Shown here piece by piece: positions 1 through 8,743 of a stretch of 64,000 nt of DNA; the first letter of the stretch is position 1, and every line of letters starts with the position of its first letter. Position numbers and translations under genes: made by a program. This DNA is from Flavobacterium sp. TAB 87. GTDB lineage: Bacteria; Bacteroidota; Bacteroidia; Flavobacteriales; Flavobacteriaceae. The notes under the pieces are model-generated. The model saw only the letters and a list, made by a program, of their open reading frames with translations, was not told the DNA's origin and made no database searches. The DNA lies in NCBI RefSeq assembly GCF_001529295.1, contig NZ_LLWK01000037.1, forward strand, positions 62,001 through 126,000, read 5' to 3'.

Positions 1-51
1 ACATTAAAAACACCTATATTTAAGGTTCTAAAAACTAAAAACTCTTAAAAA

Positions 52-1146
52 ATGAAAAATTGCAAAAAAATTGCATTGGTGTTCTTCTGCTTATTTTTGG
101 GACAAGCGTATGCCCAAAAAACCAAATCTATTGATGTTATTGCTTACTATACAGGCGACGACAAAGTAATCGAACAGTATGATGTTACTAAACTAACTCA
201 CATCATTTTTAGTTTCTGTCATTTAAAAGACGGCAAAATAAGCGTTGATTCTCCAAAGGACTCAATTACTATCAAACACTTGGTTGGATTAAAAGCTAAA
301 AATCCAAATTTAAAGATCATGCTATCTCTTGGTGGTTGGGCTGGTTGTGAACCGTGCTCTGAAGCTTTTTCTACAGCTGAAGGCCGCAGTCTTTTTGCCA
401 AATCGGTAAAAGAAGTAAATGATTATTTTAAAACGGATGGTATTGATTTAGATTGGGAATATCCTGCTATCGAAGGAATGCCTGGACATCCCTTTAAAGC
501 GGACGATCGTACCAATTTCACTGAATTAGTTAAAATATTGCGTACAACATTAGGAAATACAAACGAACTAAGTTTTGCAGCGGGCGGTTTTCAAAAGTTC
601 CTGGATGAATCTGTAGAATGGAAAATTATAATGCCATTACTAGATCGCGTTAATATTATGAGTTACGATTTAGTAAACGGCTATGCAACCGTAACAGGAC
701 ACCAAGCTCCCTTATATAGTGGAAATAAAACAGCTGAATCTACAAATAAAGCTGTAGAATATTTACTGAAATTAGGAATTCCTAGTGACAAATTAGTTAT
801 TGGTGGTGCTTTTTACACTCGAATTTGGGAAAATGTAGCCAACGTAAATAATGGTTTATATCAAGCTGGAAATCATGTTGCCGGTATAACTTTTAAAAAT
901 TATGCTACGACGTTCACAGAAGCTAATGGTTGGAAATACTTTTGGGATAAAAATGCTAAGGCAGGATATTGGTATAACGCAAATGAGAAAAAGTTTGCAA
1001 CTGGAGACGATATTTCTTCGATAATTGAAAAAACAGCTTACGCTAAAAAGAAAAAATTAGGCGGAATCATGTTTTGGGAATTGGTCTTAGATAGTCCACA
1101 AGACGGGATGCTGGATGCTATTTATAAAGAAAAAGTAAAAAAGTAA
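52..1146 (+). CDS. Secreted GH18 chitinase-like glycosyl hydrolase
   Basis: This 364-residue protein is a family 18 glycoside hydrolase, probably an endo-acting chitinase that hydrolyses beta-1,4-GlcNAc polymers outside the cytoplasm. The first 21 residues are a Sec signal peptide ending in AYA before a glutamine. The TIM-barrel landmarks are present: the SxGG strand in LSLGGW (residues 91-96) and the catalytic DxxDxDxE motif DGIDLDWEYP (from residue 129), with Glu136 as the acid/base and Asp134 assisting. The C-terminal GGIMFWEL matches the barrel's last strand, where the Trp lines the sugar site. Length fits a single catalytic domain with no chitin-binding module and no type IX C-terminal sorting domain. 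It is monocistronic, with a strong terminator right after the stop. The exact substrate (chitin, peptidoglycan or N-glycan) cannot be read from sequence. Confidence 0.93.
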   Translation: MKNCKKIALVFFCLFLGQAYAQKTKSIDVIAYYTGDDKVIEQYDVTKLTHIIFSFCHLKDGKISVDSPKDSITIKHLVGLKAKNPNLKIMLSLGGWAGCEPCSEAFSTAEGRSLFAKSVKEVNDYFKTDGIDLDWEYPAIEGMPGHPFKADDRTNFTELVKILRTTLGNTNELSFAAGGFQKFLDESVEWKIIMPLLDRVNIMSYDLVNGYATVTGHQAPLYSGNKTAESTNKAVEYLLKLGIPSDKLVIGGAFYTRIWENVANVNNGLYQAGNHVAGITFKNYATTFTEANGWKYFWDKNAKAGYWYNANEKKFATGDDISSIIEKTAYAKKKKLGGIMFWELVLDSPQDGMLDAIYKEKVKK

Positions 1147-1156
1147 CGTAAAAAAA

Positions 1157-1189
1157 ATCCGAATCGCAGACGATTCGGATTTTTTTTTA
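1157..1189. terminator. Bidirectional intrinsic terminator
   Basis: A perfect 10-bp stem (1157-1166 with 1171-1180) closes a 4-base loop. It is flanked by a run of A on the left and T on the right. It lies between the convergent chitinase and DUF4251 genes and could stop transcription from either side. Confidence 0.9.
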
Positions 1190-1229
1190 TTTTTATTTCC
1201 AATAAAGAAATAGTATTTCTATCTGACAA

Positions 1230-1742
1230 CTACTCCGACTTCGATAAAGCTTGAATCTCACCAGTGTAACTTATCGTGCTTCGATTATTACTGCTAACAA
1301 CAAGAGTGGCACTACCTTCAAAATAAACAGATAAAGTAAGTCTGAATGTATCGTTCTCACCTTTCACCGTAGTACTAATTAAGTAATACTTTTTCTTTTT
1401 TTCGACTGTATAGCTTTCGGATTTTCCTTTAAATTTTAAACCTCCATCTCCGCCATATCCAATGCTATACGCTCGTCCAAAATACGGCAAATAACTCTCA
1501 ACCAAATCTGTTGTGTAAGTCACCGTATAATTTTCACCTTCGACATTGATATGTCTACTTGCCATAGGCTCCACAAAGCGAGCATAAAAAACAAAGTTTT
1601 GTGAATTAATTAAATCTGTTATTTGATTGACTGTAATTCCTCTTTGTTCGTCTTTCAGTACTCTCTTTGTTTTCTCTTGCGCGTTGTTTGAATTAATCAA
1701 AATAAAAAACACGAAAACTAACAGTCGAAATTTATTTTTCAT
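1230..1742 (-). CDS. DUF4251 family secreted protein
   Basis: This is a 170-residue protein of the DUF4251 family, which is common in Bacteroidota and has no assigned function. The hallmark central block is present: VESYLPYFGRAYS followed by YGGDGGLKF. An N-terminal signal peptide ends near NNAQ, so the protein is exported, probably to the periplasm. I place the start at the ATG at 1742; an in-frame TTG two codons upstream is less likely. It lies 21 bases after the META-domain lipoprotein on the same strand, so the two are probably cotranscribed cell-envelope proteins. Family assignment is confident, function unknown. Confidence 0.85.
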   Translation of the reverse strand: MKNKFRLLVFVFFILINSNNAQEKTKRVLKDEQRGITVNQITDLINSQNFVFYARFVEPMASRHINVEGENYTVTYTTDLVESYLPYFGRAYSIGYGGDGGLKFKGKSESYTVEKKKKYYLISTTVKGENDTFRLTLSVYFEGSATLVVSSNNRSTISYTGEIQALSKSE

Positions 1743-1763
1743 CAGCAAATAATTCTAAAGAAA

Positions 1764-2207
1764 TTACTTTTTGGTAAAGCGCATCATCGCCATCTCTCCT
1801 GTTTTAAAAGTCAGGGTTTTTCCATCAGCAGAAACCTCATAATGGTCAATTTTATTAATCGTACTCATAAAAAGTTGTTGCCCTTCTTGACCTTCCATAC
1901 ACATTTTTTTGGTCATAGCCATTGGACCTGTAAAATCAATTGCGCTTGCTTTTAATTTCAATTCACTGCTAAATAAATTGCAACTGTCATTACCCGAAAC
2001 TAGATTTTGCTTCGTATCAAAAAACACTTCTGGTTTTTGCTCAGGATATAAACCTTGAAAAGCAATTCTTGGACCTGTAATGTAATTAAGTTCCCAAGTT
2101 CCATCTAACTGTGTAACTGGTTTAGCATCTGAACTTGTGCTTTTAGTACTTGTACAAGAAGCCAATACTACACATAACAATATCATTCTAAGGCTGTTTT
2201 TTAACAT
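1764..2207 (-). CDS. META domain (HslJ-like) lipoprotein
   Basis: A 147-residue lipoprotein. The signal peptide ends in the lipobox LASC with Cys18 as the lipidation site. The mature part is one META domain: LDGTWELNYI at its start, an SGNDSCNLFS stretch that corresponds to the conserved GxxGCNxxxG strand of META/HslJ proteins, and a C-terminal LTFKTGEMAMMRFTKK strand. META domains occur in HslJ, a heat-inducible outer-membrane protein linked to novobiocin resistance, but the biochemical role in Bacteroidota is not established. It is the first gene of a likely two-gene unit with the DUF4251 gene downstream. Confidence 0.85.
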   Translation of the reverse strand: MLKNSLRMILLCVVLASCTSTKSTSSDAKPVTQLDGTWELNYITGPRIAFQGLYPEQKPEVFFDTKQNLVSGNDSCNLFSSELKLKASAIDFTGPMAMTKKMCMEGQEGQQLFMSTINKIDHYEVSADGKTLTFKTGEMAMMRFTKK

Positions 2208-2407
2208 AATAAAAAAAATTAAATATTTAATAAATCGTCTTCTTCGTCGAAAACCTAATCTAAATTACACATAATATATTGGGTTAATTGTAAAATAAAC
2301 TTAAAAATTTTAAATACTATTTGGGCACATTATTTATTTTTTTGCGTCAACTCTTGTAAAAATTTTAAACTAACTTTACCTATTATTCATTTTTTAAACT
2401 TGTAATT

Positions 2408-2935
2408 ATGAGAAAAATATTAGTTTCGATTGCTATTTTAGGGGCATTTATGACTGGCTGTAAGACCAGTACAAAATCTAATGACACCAAAAAACTAACA
2501 ATAGCGCTAGAACCAAAAAGTAATAGTATCGTTACTGGTACTGCTATTTTTACAGAAAAAGACGGAAAAGTTACTTTTGAAGCAAACATTTCGGGATTAA
2601 CACCTGGTGTTCACGCTATTCATATACACGAAAAATCTGACTGTTCTGCGGCCGACGGAAGTTCTGCTGGCGGACATTGGAACCCAACTTTTCAAAATCA
2701 TGGAAAATGGGGATCTGATTCTTACCATAAAGGAGACATAGGAAACTTTACTGCTGACGCAAATGGAAACGGAAAGATAACTCTAATTACAGACGAATGG
2801 TGTATTGGTTGCGGGGATGAGAAAAAAGACATATTAGGTAAAGGTCTAATTGTACATGAAGAACAAGATGATTTTACATCGCAGCCTGCAGGTAACGCAG
2901 GAGCGAGAGTAGCTTGTTCGGCAATCATAAAATAA
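2408..2935 (+). CDS. sodC: Cu/Zn superoxide dismutase, lipoprotein
   Basis: A 175-residue SodC that converts extracytoplasmic superoxide to hydrogen peroxide and oxygen. The signal peptide ends in the lipobox MTGC (Cys18), so it should be membrane-anchored. The copper ligands sit in HAIHIHEKSDCS, the bridging and zinc ligands in GGHWNP and HKGDIGNF, the last copper ligand in IVHEEQDDF, and the C-terminal GNAGARVACSAI closes the conserved disulphide with the first cysteine. An extra CIGCG pair in the loop before ILGKG is not part of the usual catalytic set. It lies on its own ahead of a strong hairpin. The peroxide it makes would be handled by the catalase and Dps genes a few kilobases away. 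Confidence 0.95.
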   Translation: MRKILVSIAILGAFMTGCKTSTKSNDTKKLTIALEPKSNSIVTGTAIFTEKDGKVTFEANISGLTPGVHAIHIHEKSDCSAADGSSAGGHWNPTFQNHGKWGSDSYHKGDIGNFTADANGNGKITLITDEWCIGCGDEKKDILGKGLIVHEEQDDFTSQPAGNAGARVACSAIIK

Positions 2936-2945
2936 ATTATAATTT

Positions 2946-2986
2946 TAACCGTTTTATTTCTCAAAAATAAAACGGTTATTTATTTT
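2946..2986 (+). terminator. Terminator after sodC
   Basis: A perfect 14-bp inverted repeat (2946-2959 with 2965-2978) with a 5-base loop, followed by a T-rich tail. It lies 10 bases past the sodC stop codon. Confidence 0.85.
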
Positions 2987-3014
2987 AGTTGAATTGCAAA
3001 ACCATAAAATACTA

Positions 3015-3022
3015 TAACTTTG
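3015..3022 (+). promoter_or_regulatory. Bacteroidota-type -7 element TAACTTTG
   Basis: TAACTTTG matches the TAnnTTTG consensus exactly and sits 19 bases before the ATG at 3042. A TTG at 2994-2996, 18 bases upstream, fits the -33 position. Confidence 0.65.
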
Positions 3023-3041
3023 TAGTCTTAAATTAAAATTA

Positions 3042-4244
3042 ATGATTAACCCTTCTAATTTTGGCTGGATTGACAAATTTTTTAGCGAACAAAAGTTTAC
3101 TGCAGATTTTCTCAAGGAAACGCCGCTCTCTTACTACTTAAAAGTTAGAAGTACGGGTTTTATTTACGGACACATCATTGGTTTTGAAACCCCTAAACCA
3201 ATAATTGCAAAAGGTTGGTTTAAAACTGAAATCTCTAAAATAGCGTTATTAAATACGTTGTTCGGAATGTATGCGCTGACAGAAAAAAGCGTTGACCATA
3301 AAGATTTTATCACAAAAGCATTGCATTTTTATCAGCAGATGAATCCCGAAGGATTTAATTTGTTCAAACTTATTTTACCCAAGAATTCGGATGCATTAAC
3401 TTTAGAGAATATTATTAATGAGCGCGTTCAAACCAATGATAGTTTAATTAATAAAAGTTTCTCACACTTAGTGACTAATGCCTTATTATTTATTGATGTG
3501 TTGGCATTTCGTTCTTATTTAATTCATGGCGAATTACCCGAAAAATATTTTAAGAAAATAGAAGAAACAGTAATGAGCTTAGTCGCCATTGCTTTAAAAA
3601 CAAAAACAATAAAATCAATTCATGATGATTTATTGATTAAATTATTTGAAGCGTCTATTCGATACAGCAAATTTTCTAAAGCAACAGTAGAAACAATAGA
3701 AACGTTGCAGTTCGATTATTTTACTAATGAATTAGAATATTATTATTTTATAGACATGGCCGGAATGGCGTTATGGAGCGATGGAAAAGTAGAAAACGAA
3801 GAAGCTTACTTTTTATATTCCTTAGCAAAAGTTATACAGGTATCTGACGAATTTGCAGCTATAAGTATCACAGATACCGACGCTTTTATAACAGAGCATC
3901 GCAAAAAAATTCCATATTTTAATTATTCTAATCCAGTTAAACACTTTTACGATCAAACCACCAAAAATGTTATTACGCTGGTGACACGCAATAAAAATCG
4001 TTTAGTAAAAGAAGTTATGGAAAGTAAAGAACTTATGGTGCTTCTTGCTTACTCTACAGTTCGCGATCTGGATCCCAAAGAAAAGAAAAAAGTGAGAAGA
4101 CAATTGCTTGACATTTGCAAAACAATCCCCTCACTCACCATATTTTTATTACCAGGCGGGAGTTTATTACTACCGATTTTAATAAAATTTATTCCGCAGC
4201 TATTACCGTCTTCTTTCAATGAAAATCTAGATGATTCAGAATAA
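3042..4244 (+). CDS. LETM1-related protein
   Basis: A 400-residue protein found in Flavobacteriaceae and usually named LETM1-related biofilm-associated protein. Most of it is a helical region without a motif I recognise. A TerB-like acidic helical stretch lies in the middle (IDMAGMALWSDGKVENEEAY). The C-terminal 80 residues carry the LETM1-like signature: a basic segment (DPKEKKKVRRQLLDICKT) followed by a hydrophobic hairpin containing FLLPGGSLLLPIL. There is no signal peptide. The link to biofilms comes from the family name, not from anything visible here. It is monocistronic with a good promoter, and a bidirectional terminator separates it from the convergent carbonic anhydrase gene. Confidence 0.75.
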   Translation: MINPSNFGWIDKFFSEQKFTADFLKETPLSYYLKVRSTGFIYGHIIGFETPKPIIAKGWFKTEISKIALLNTLFGMYALTEKSVDHKDFITKALHFYQQMNPEGFNLFKLILPKNSDALTLENIINERVQTNDSLINKSFSHLVTNALLFIDVLAFRSYLIHGELPEKYFKKIEETVMSLVAIALKTKTIKSIHDDLLIKLFEASIRYSKFSKATVETIETLQFDYFTNELEYYYFIDMAGMALWSDGKVENEEAYFLYSLAKVIQVSDEFAAISITDTDAFITEHRKKIPYFNYSNPVKHFYDQTTKNVITLVTRNKNRLVKEVMESKELMVLLAYSTVRDLDPKEKKKVRRQLLDICKTIPSLTIFLLPGGSLLLPILIKFIPQLLPSSFNENLDDSE

Positions 4245-4245
4245 A

Positions 4246-4269
4246 AAAAATCGCCGATTGGCGATTTTT
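4246..4269. terminator. Bidirectional terminator
   Basis: A 10-bp stem (4246-4255 with 4260-4269) with a GATT loop, A-run on one side and T-run on the other, located between two convergent genes. Confidence 0.9.
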
Positions 4270-4273
4270 CTAT

Positions 4274-4909
4274 TTATAATTTTAGCTGATACACTTCATC
4301 TAGTTCGTCGTTTGAACTAATATTTACTTCTAAATCGGTTACATAACCTGAATTTAATCCGTAAACCCAACCGTGCAACATCAAATCTTGCCCATTCTTC
4401 CAAGCGTTTTGCACAATTGAAGTTTTGGCCAAATCAAAAACTTGCTCTTTTGCGTTTACTTCTACAAACGCATTAAATCGTTCAGTCTCATCTTCGATAG
4501 CATCTAAAAACTTATCATGCAAACGATATACAGTTTTAATATGGCGGATCCAGTTGTCAATAATGCCAATAGATTGATTTCCCATAGCAGCTTTTACGCC
4601 ACCGCAACCATAGTGACCGCATACAATAACGTGCTTTACTTTTAAAACATTAACCGCATAATCTAACACACTCAACATATTCATATCGGTATGTATCACC
4701 ATATTGGCAATGTTTCGGTGTACAAAAACTTCTCCCGATTTAGCTCCGATAATTTCGTTGGCAGGAACTCGACTGTCCGAGCATCCAATCCACAATAAGG
4801 GTGGCGTTTGTCCTTTTGCTAAATGCGAAAAAAAATCAGGATCCTTTTCAAGTGTTTCTAAAACCCACTGTTTATTGTTATCTAACATTTTCTTATAAAA
4901 ATCGATCAT
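4274..4909 (-). CDS. can: Beta-class carbonic anhydrase
   Basis: A 211-residue beta-carbonic anhydrase that interconverts CO2 and bicarbonate in the cytoplasm using zinc. The ligands are visible as Cys43 in CSDSRVPANEI, then His99 and Cys102 in HYGCGG. The catalytic dyad Asp45 and Arg47 is intact. Length and the absence of a signal peptide fit the E. coli Can type. It supplies bicarbonate for carboxylation reactions. It stands alone, convergent with the LETM1-related gene, and is followed by a shared terminator. Its upstream region is a 387-base gene-free stretch with no clear consensus promoter. Confidence 0.95.
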   Translation of the reverse strand: MIDFYKKMLDNNKQWVLETLEKDPDFFSHLAKGQTPPLLWIGCSDSRVPANEIIGAKSGEVFVHRNIANMVIHTDMNMLSVLDYAVNVLKVKHVIVCGHYGCGGVKAAMGNQSIGIIDNWIRHIKTVYRLHDKFLDAIEDETERFNAFVEVNAKEQVFDLAKTSIVQNAWKNGQDLMLHGWVYGLNSGYVTDLEVNISSNDELDEVYQLKL

Positions 4910-5240
4910 TGGCTCAGTTGATTATTTATTTTTAATTGAAGTTTTATCTTGTATCAATAGGACTTATAAAAGGACAAAATAAAAAGAAAAAACATATACA
5001 TTTTTATATTCTCCTTTTTCTAAAGAAATCGTCGATTAGTAATTTAGCCCTGTTGCAAAAATAATACTTATTACAACATCACACAGTGCTTATTTTTAGA
5101 AATCTGTAACAACAATAGCAATAAGAGTTACTAAAAAAGACATACATACCAATTATTTTTATCTAATTAATTTTTAAAGCTGCTGTATTATTACTGATTA
5201 GCAGAAAAAAAGTTCTGCAAAATTATGGTTATTATGCAAA
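4910..5240. other. Intergenic region upstream of carbonic anhydrase
   Basis: About 330 AT-rich bases with stops in all frames. I see no gene, repeat or structured RNA. The carbonic anhydrase promoter must lie at its left end. Confidence 0.6.
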
Positions 5241-5279
5241 AAAAACTCGACTGATACATTTTATATCAGTCGAGTTTTT
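5241..5279 (-). terminator. Terminator of dps
   Basis: A 16-bp stem (5241-5256 with 5264-5279) including A/T flanks, with a 7-base loop, 17 bases downstream of the dps stop on the minus strand. Confidence 0.9.
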
Positions 5280-5296
5280 TTCTATTTTTGGAAATT

Positions 5297-5776
5297 TTAC
5301 AAATCTTTTTCCAACCAAGCGTTCATCATCCACACTGTTTTTTCTTGTTCAGCAATAAAATCACTCATCATAGAGTTCGTTCCTTCGTCGTTAATTTCGT
5401 CCGATTTATTTAATATTGTTCGTTCTATCTTCAATAAGTCAGTTAGAGAGTTAACAATTAACTGCACTGCCTTTTCGTCTTGAGATATATTTTTACCTAC
5501 TGCCATTTTGTTGTTTGACATATAATCTTCAAATGTATGCAACGGCGTACCACCTACAGTCAGTACACGCTCTGCGATCATATCAATTTTTAGTTGCGCA
5601 TCACCGTATAATTCTTCAAACTTTACATGTAACTCAAAGAAGCGTTTCCCTCTAATATTCCAATGAATTCCTCTTAAATTTTGATAATACACTTGAAAAT
5701 TAGCTAAAAGCACATTTAGCTCTTTTACCATTTCTTCTGATTCTTTAACGGGTAACCCTAAAATATTGGTTTTCAT
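5297..5776 (-). CDS. dps: Dps family ferritin-like protein
   Basis: A 159-residue Dps protein. Dps dodecamers oxidise ferrous iron with hydrogen peroxide and store it as mineral, which protects DNA from Fenton chemistry. The inter-subunit ferroxidase motif appears as HWNIRGKRFFELH followed by FEELYGDAQLKIDMIAERV, the arrangement of His, Asp and Glu ligands typical of the family. The lysine-rich N-terminal DNA-binding tail of E. coli Dps is absent, so iron storage is the safer role. It is transcribed divergently from oxyR across a 110-base gap, an arrangement that suggests OxyR control. A second Dps homologue lies at 10582-11055. Confidence 0.93.
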   Translation of the reverse strand: MKTNILGLPVKESEEMVKELNVLLANFQVYYQNLRGIHWNIRGKRFFELHVKFEELYGDAQLKIDMIAERVLTVGGTPLHTFEDYMSNNKMAVGKNISQDEKAVQLIVNSLTDLLKIERTILNKSDEINDEGTNSMMSDFIAEQEKTVWMMNAWLEKDL

Positions 5777-5858
5777 AGTATTTCACTTATTTTGTATTAA
5801 TAATAGTAAATTTAACGAAACCCCTTTGAAAAAACTATAAATAAAAGTTATATTTTCT

Positions 5859-5866
5859 TATTTTTG
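5859..5866 (+). promoter_or_regulatory. oxyR promoter -7 element
   Basis: TATTTTTG matches TAnnTTTG exactly, 20 bases before the oxyR ATG, inside the 110-base divergent region shared with dps. No clear -33 TTG was found, as might be expected of a regulated promoter. Confidence 0.55.
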
Positions 5867-5886
5867 TATCACAAAATACTATCAAA

Positions 5887-6831
5887 ATGACTATTACACA
5901 ATTACAATATGTATTAGCTGTTGCTGAACATAGAAATTTTACGTTGGCTGCCGAAAAATGTTTCGTTACACAACCGACATTAAGTATGCAAATACAAAAA
6001 ATCGAAGAAGAGCTAAGTATCTTAATTTTTGATCGAAGTAAAAAGCCCATTCAAGTAACCGAGATCGGGGAAAAAATTGTAAATCAGGCGAAGAAGATAG
6101 TTAGTGAAGCCGATAGAATTAAAGATATTGTAGAACAACAAAAAGGTTTTATTGGTGGTGACTTCCGGCTAGGAATAATTCCAACAATCATGCCTACACT
6201 GCTACCGATGTTTCTAAGTAATTTTGTAAAAAAGTATCCGAAGGTAAAACTCTTAATCGAAGAATTAAATACCGACGAAATAATTCTAAAACTTAAAAAC
6301 GGACATTTGGATGCTGCAATAGCAGCCACACCGTTAGAAGATGAAAAGATCAAAGAAATTGTATTGTATTTTGAACCATTTGTAGCTTACATACCCGAAA
6401 ATCATTCAAACTTTCAGAAAAAAGAAATTACCATTAATGATTTAGATGTAAGCGAAATTTTGCTGCTGCAAGATGGACATTGTTTTAGAGACGGTATTTT
6501 AAATTTATGCAAAAATGCATCTGCAAACGAAAAAAGTTCCTTTCAAATTGAAAGCGGAAGTTTTGAAACTTTAATAAAATTAGCAGACGAAGGTTTAGGA
6601 ACCACGTTGTTACCGTATTTACATACATTAGACCTCAAGGAAAAAGACAAATTAAAACTCCGCCATTTTGCAGAGCCAAAACCTGCAAGAGAAGTAAGTT
6701 TAATTTACCCTAAAAGTGAATTAAAAATGCACATTATTGATGCTTTACGAAGTACAATTGCTGGCGTGGTTAAAGGTGCGATTGTATTTCAAAATGTTCA
6801 AATCATTAGTCCCTTGCCGAAGAAAAACTAA
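5887..6831 (+). CDS. oxyR: OxyR-type LysR hydrogen-peroxide sensor/activator
   Basis: A 314-residue LysR-family regulator. The N-terminal winged helix (ITQLQYVLAVAEHRNFTLAA, then TQPTLSMQIQKIEEEL) binds DNA, and the rest is the substrate-binding-like effector domain. What identifies it as OxyR rather than a generic LysR protein is the redox pair in GHCFRDGILNLC: the cysteines fall at residues 199 and 208, the same numbers as the peroxide-sensing Cys199-Cys208 disulphide of E. coli OxyR. It is divergent from dps and convergent with katA, both classic OxyR targets. I therefore expect it to control the two flanking genes. A C-terminal extension of about 15 residues carries no motif. Confidence 0.93.
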   Translation: MTITQLQYVLAVAEHRNFTLAAEKCFVTQPTLSMQIQKIEEELSILIFDRSKKPIQVTEIGEKIVNQAKKIVSEADRIKDIVEQQKGFIGGDFRLGIIPTIMPTLLPMFLSNFVKKYPKVKLLIEELNTDEIILKLKNGHLDAAIAATPLEDEKIKEIVLYFEPFVAYIPENHSNFQKKEITINDLDVSEILLLQDGHCFRDGILNLCKNASANEKSSFQIESGSFETLIKLADEGLGTTLLPYLHTLDLKEKDKLKLRHFAEPKPAREVSLIYPKSELKMHIIDALRSTIAGVVKGAIVFQNVQIISPLPKKN

Positions 6832-6862
6832 ATTATTTATTCATAACATTTATAAAATAATA

Positions 6863-6890
6863 AACCCGATAATCCTAAAATTATCGGGTT
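6863..6890. terminator. Hairpin between oxyR and katA
   Basis: An 11-bp perfect stem (6863-6873 with 6880-6890) with a 6-base loop. The T-tract is weak on both sides, but the position between two convergent genes supports a bidirectional terminator. Confidence 0.65.
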
Positions 6891-6951
6891 CGCTATTAAA
6901 TGTAGAGCTGTAATTTTTAGTTTTACATCTCCAAATAGTAACTCTTTACAA

Positions 6952-8430
6952 CTATAATCTTGGATCTGTAAAGTTATTTACCTCATCCATGGTCATTTCT
7001 AACGCTTTTGCAACGCCTTCACCATAAGCAGGATCGGCTTTACAACAGTTTCTGATATGACGTATTTGAATAAATTTTTGTGCATTTCCAACTTGATTGG
7101 CTGTATTGTGAAATAACAATTGTTTTTTCTCTTCTGTTAACAAACGAAATAACAAACCAGGTTGTGTAAAATAATCAGCATCATCTTCACGGAAGTTGTA
7201 CGCGTACGCATCTCCACTTAATTCTAATGGCGGCTCTTTGTGCTCTGGTTGTTCGTTCCACAATCCAAAACTATTAGGTTCGTAATGCTTTTTAGCTCCT
7301 TGATTTCCATCTACTCTCATGGCTCCATCTCGATGAAAAGTATTGTACGGACATTTAGGTGCATTTACTGGAATTTGGTAATTATTAACTCCTAATCGAT
7401 AACGCTGTGCATCTCCGTATGAAAACAAACGTCCTTGTAGCATTTTATCAGGAGAGAAACCAATACCAGGAACAATATGTGCGGGATTAAAAGCGGCTTG
7501 TTCTACTTCGGCAAAATAATTTTGCGGGTTTCTGTTCAATTCAAATTCACCAACCGGAATTAAAGGAAAATCAGATTTTAACCAAACCTTAGTTAAGTCA
7601 AAAGGATGAAACTTATACGTTTTCGCTTCTTCTTCGGTCATGATTTGAACAAACATTTTCCATTTTGGAAAATTTTCTTTATCAATTGCTTCAAATAAAT
7701 CTCTTTGATGGCTTTCGCGATCACTACCCACTAACTTTGCAGCTTCCTCATCCGAATAATTTTCAATTCCTTGTTGTGATCTAAAATGAAATTTTACCCA
7801 GTGTCTCTCGTTTTGTGCATTTATAAAGCTAAACGTGTGACTTCCAAAACCATGCATTTGACGGTAGGATTTCGGAATACCTCGATCACTCATTACAATA
7901 GTAACCTGATGCAGAGCTTCGGGCAACAAAGTCCAGAAATCCCAGTTATTGTCGGCACTTCTTAAATTAGTTTGTGGATCTCTTTTAACTGCGTGATTCA
8001 AATCGGGAAATTTCATTGGATCTCTAAAAAAGAAAACTGGTGTGTTATTTCCAACTAAATCCCAATTACCTTCTTCGGTATAAAATTTCATAGAAAAACC
8101 ACGAATGTCACGTTCGGCATCTGCCGCTCCACGCTCTCCTGCTACGGTTGAAAAACGAGTAAACATTTCGGTCTTTTTACCAATCTCCGAAAATATCTTT
8201 GCCTTAGTATATTTGGTAATATCATGAGTAACGGTAAAAGTACCATACGCACCAGAACCTTTGGCATGCATGCGTCGCTCAGGTATAACCTCACGATCAA
8301 AATGAGCCATTTTCTCTAGAAACCAAAAGTCTTGTAACATAACTGGTCCACGAGGGCCAGCAGTCATCGTATTTTGATTGTCAGGAACAGGCGTTCCTGT
8401 TGCTGTAGTAAGTTTGTCGTTCGTATTCAT
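6952..8430 (-). CDS. katA: Monofunctional haem catalase
   Basis: A 492-residue small-subunit catalase that disproportionates hydrogen peroxide to water and oxygen. The catalytic His is in [12 protein letters not shown] (residue 55), the distal Asn in the [13 protein letters not shown] strand, and the proximal haem-ligand tyrosine in [14 protein letters not shown]. There is no signal peptide, so it acts in the cytoplasm. Length and lack of a C-terminal flavodoxin-like domain place it with clade 3 enzymes. It completes a peroxide-defence group with dps and oxyR; an exact -7 element for it lies at 8455-8462. Identity is secure. Confidence 0.97.
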   Translation of the reverse strand: MNTNDKLTTATGTPVPDNQNTMTAGPRGPVMLQDFWFLEKMAHFDREVIPERRMHAKGSGAYGTFTVTHDITKYTKAKIFSEIGKKTEMFTRFSTVAGERGAADAERDIRGFSMKFYTEEGNWDLVGNNTPVFFFRDPMKFPDLNHAVKRDPQTNLRSADNNWDFWTLLPEALHQVTIVMSDRGIPKSYRQMHGFGSHTFSFINAQNERHWVKFHFRSQQGIENYSDEEAAKLVGSDRESHQRDLFEAIDKENFPKWKMFVQIMTEEEAKTYKFHPFDLTKVWLKSDFPLIPVGEFELNRNPQNYFAEVEQAAFNPAHIVPGIGFSPDKMLQGRLFSYGDAQRYRLGVNNYQIPVNAPKCPYNTFHRDGAMRVDGNQGAKKHYEPNSFGLWNEQPEHKEPPLELSGDAYAYNFREDDADYFTQPGLLFRLLTEEKKQLLFHNTANQVGNAQKFIQIRHIRNCCKADPAYGEGVAKALEMTMDEVNNFTDPRL

Positions 8431-8454
8431 AATATTGATTTTTTACTGTTGTAT

Positions 8455-8462
8455 CAAATGTA
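8455..8462 (-). promoter_or_regulatory. katA promoter -7 element
   Basis: On the minus strand this reads TACATTTG, an exact TAnnTTTG match, 24 bases upstream of the katA ATG. No -33 TTG is obvious, so activation by OxyR is plausible, but no OxyR operator could be defined. Confidence 0.55.
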
Positions 8463-8690
8463 GTTAGATATTTGATCGCTATTAATAAATAAAATTGATT
8501 ATTATTATATTTTGATAGTAAAAATTTATTATTGCTCGTGTATAAGTATTTAATCATCAAATTATAATTGTTAACGAATCTTCAACAAACTAATAACATA
8601 ACCTTAACAGCAAGACATATATAATAGTTGGATATTTGCAGTGTAATAAACTGGTTATTTATTATTTTGGTTTTGGTTAGTTAAATGATT

Positions 8691-8726
8691 GCCCGCAAAT
8701 CTTCACAGAATTGCGGGCTTTTTTTT
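8691..8726 (+). terminator. Orphan plus-strand intrinsic terminator
   Basis: An 8-bp G/C-rich stem (8691-8698 with 8711-8718) is followed by eight T on the plus strand. Both flanking genes are on the minus strand, and the left flank lacks the A-run a minus-strand terminator would need. It therefore appears to end a short plus-strand RNA. Confidence 0.75.
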
Positions 8727-8743
8727 GGTGAAAACCCCAACAT

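Larger units (their letters stand above)
8431..8743. other. katA upstream region with an orphan plus-strand hairpin
   Basis: This 313-base stretch holds the katA promoter at its left end and a rightward terminator at 8691-8726. No open frame longer than a few codons was seen on the plus strand to explain that terminator. Confidence 0.6.

Noticed and set aside
8463..8520. OxyR operator upstream of katA
   Set aside because: CTAT and ATAG elements occur, but their spacing and symmetry do not match a known OxyR site well enough to annotate in AT-rich DNA.
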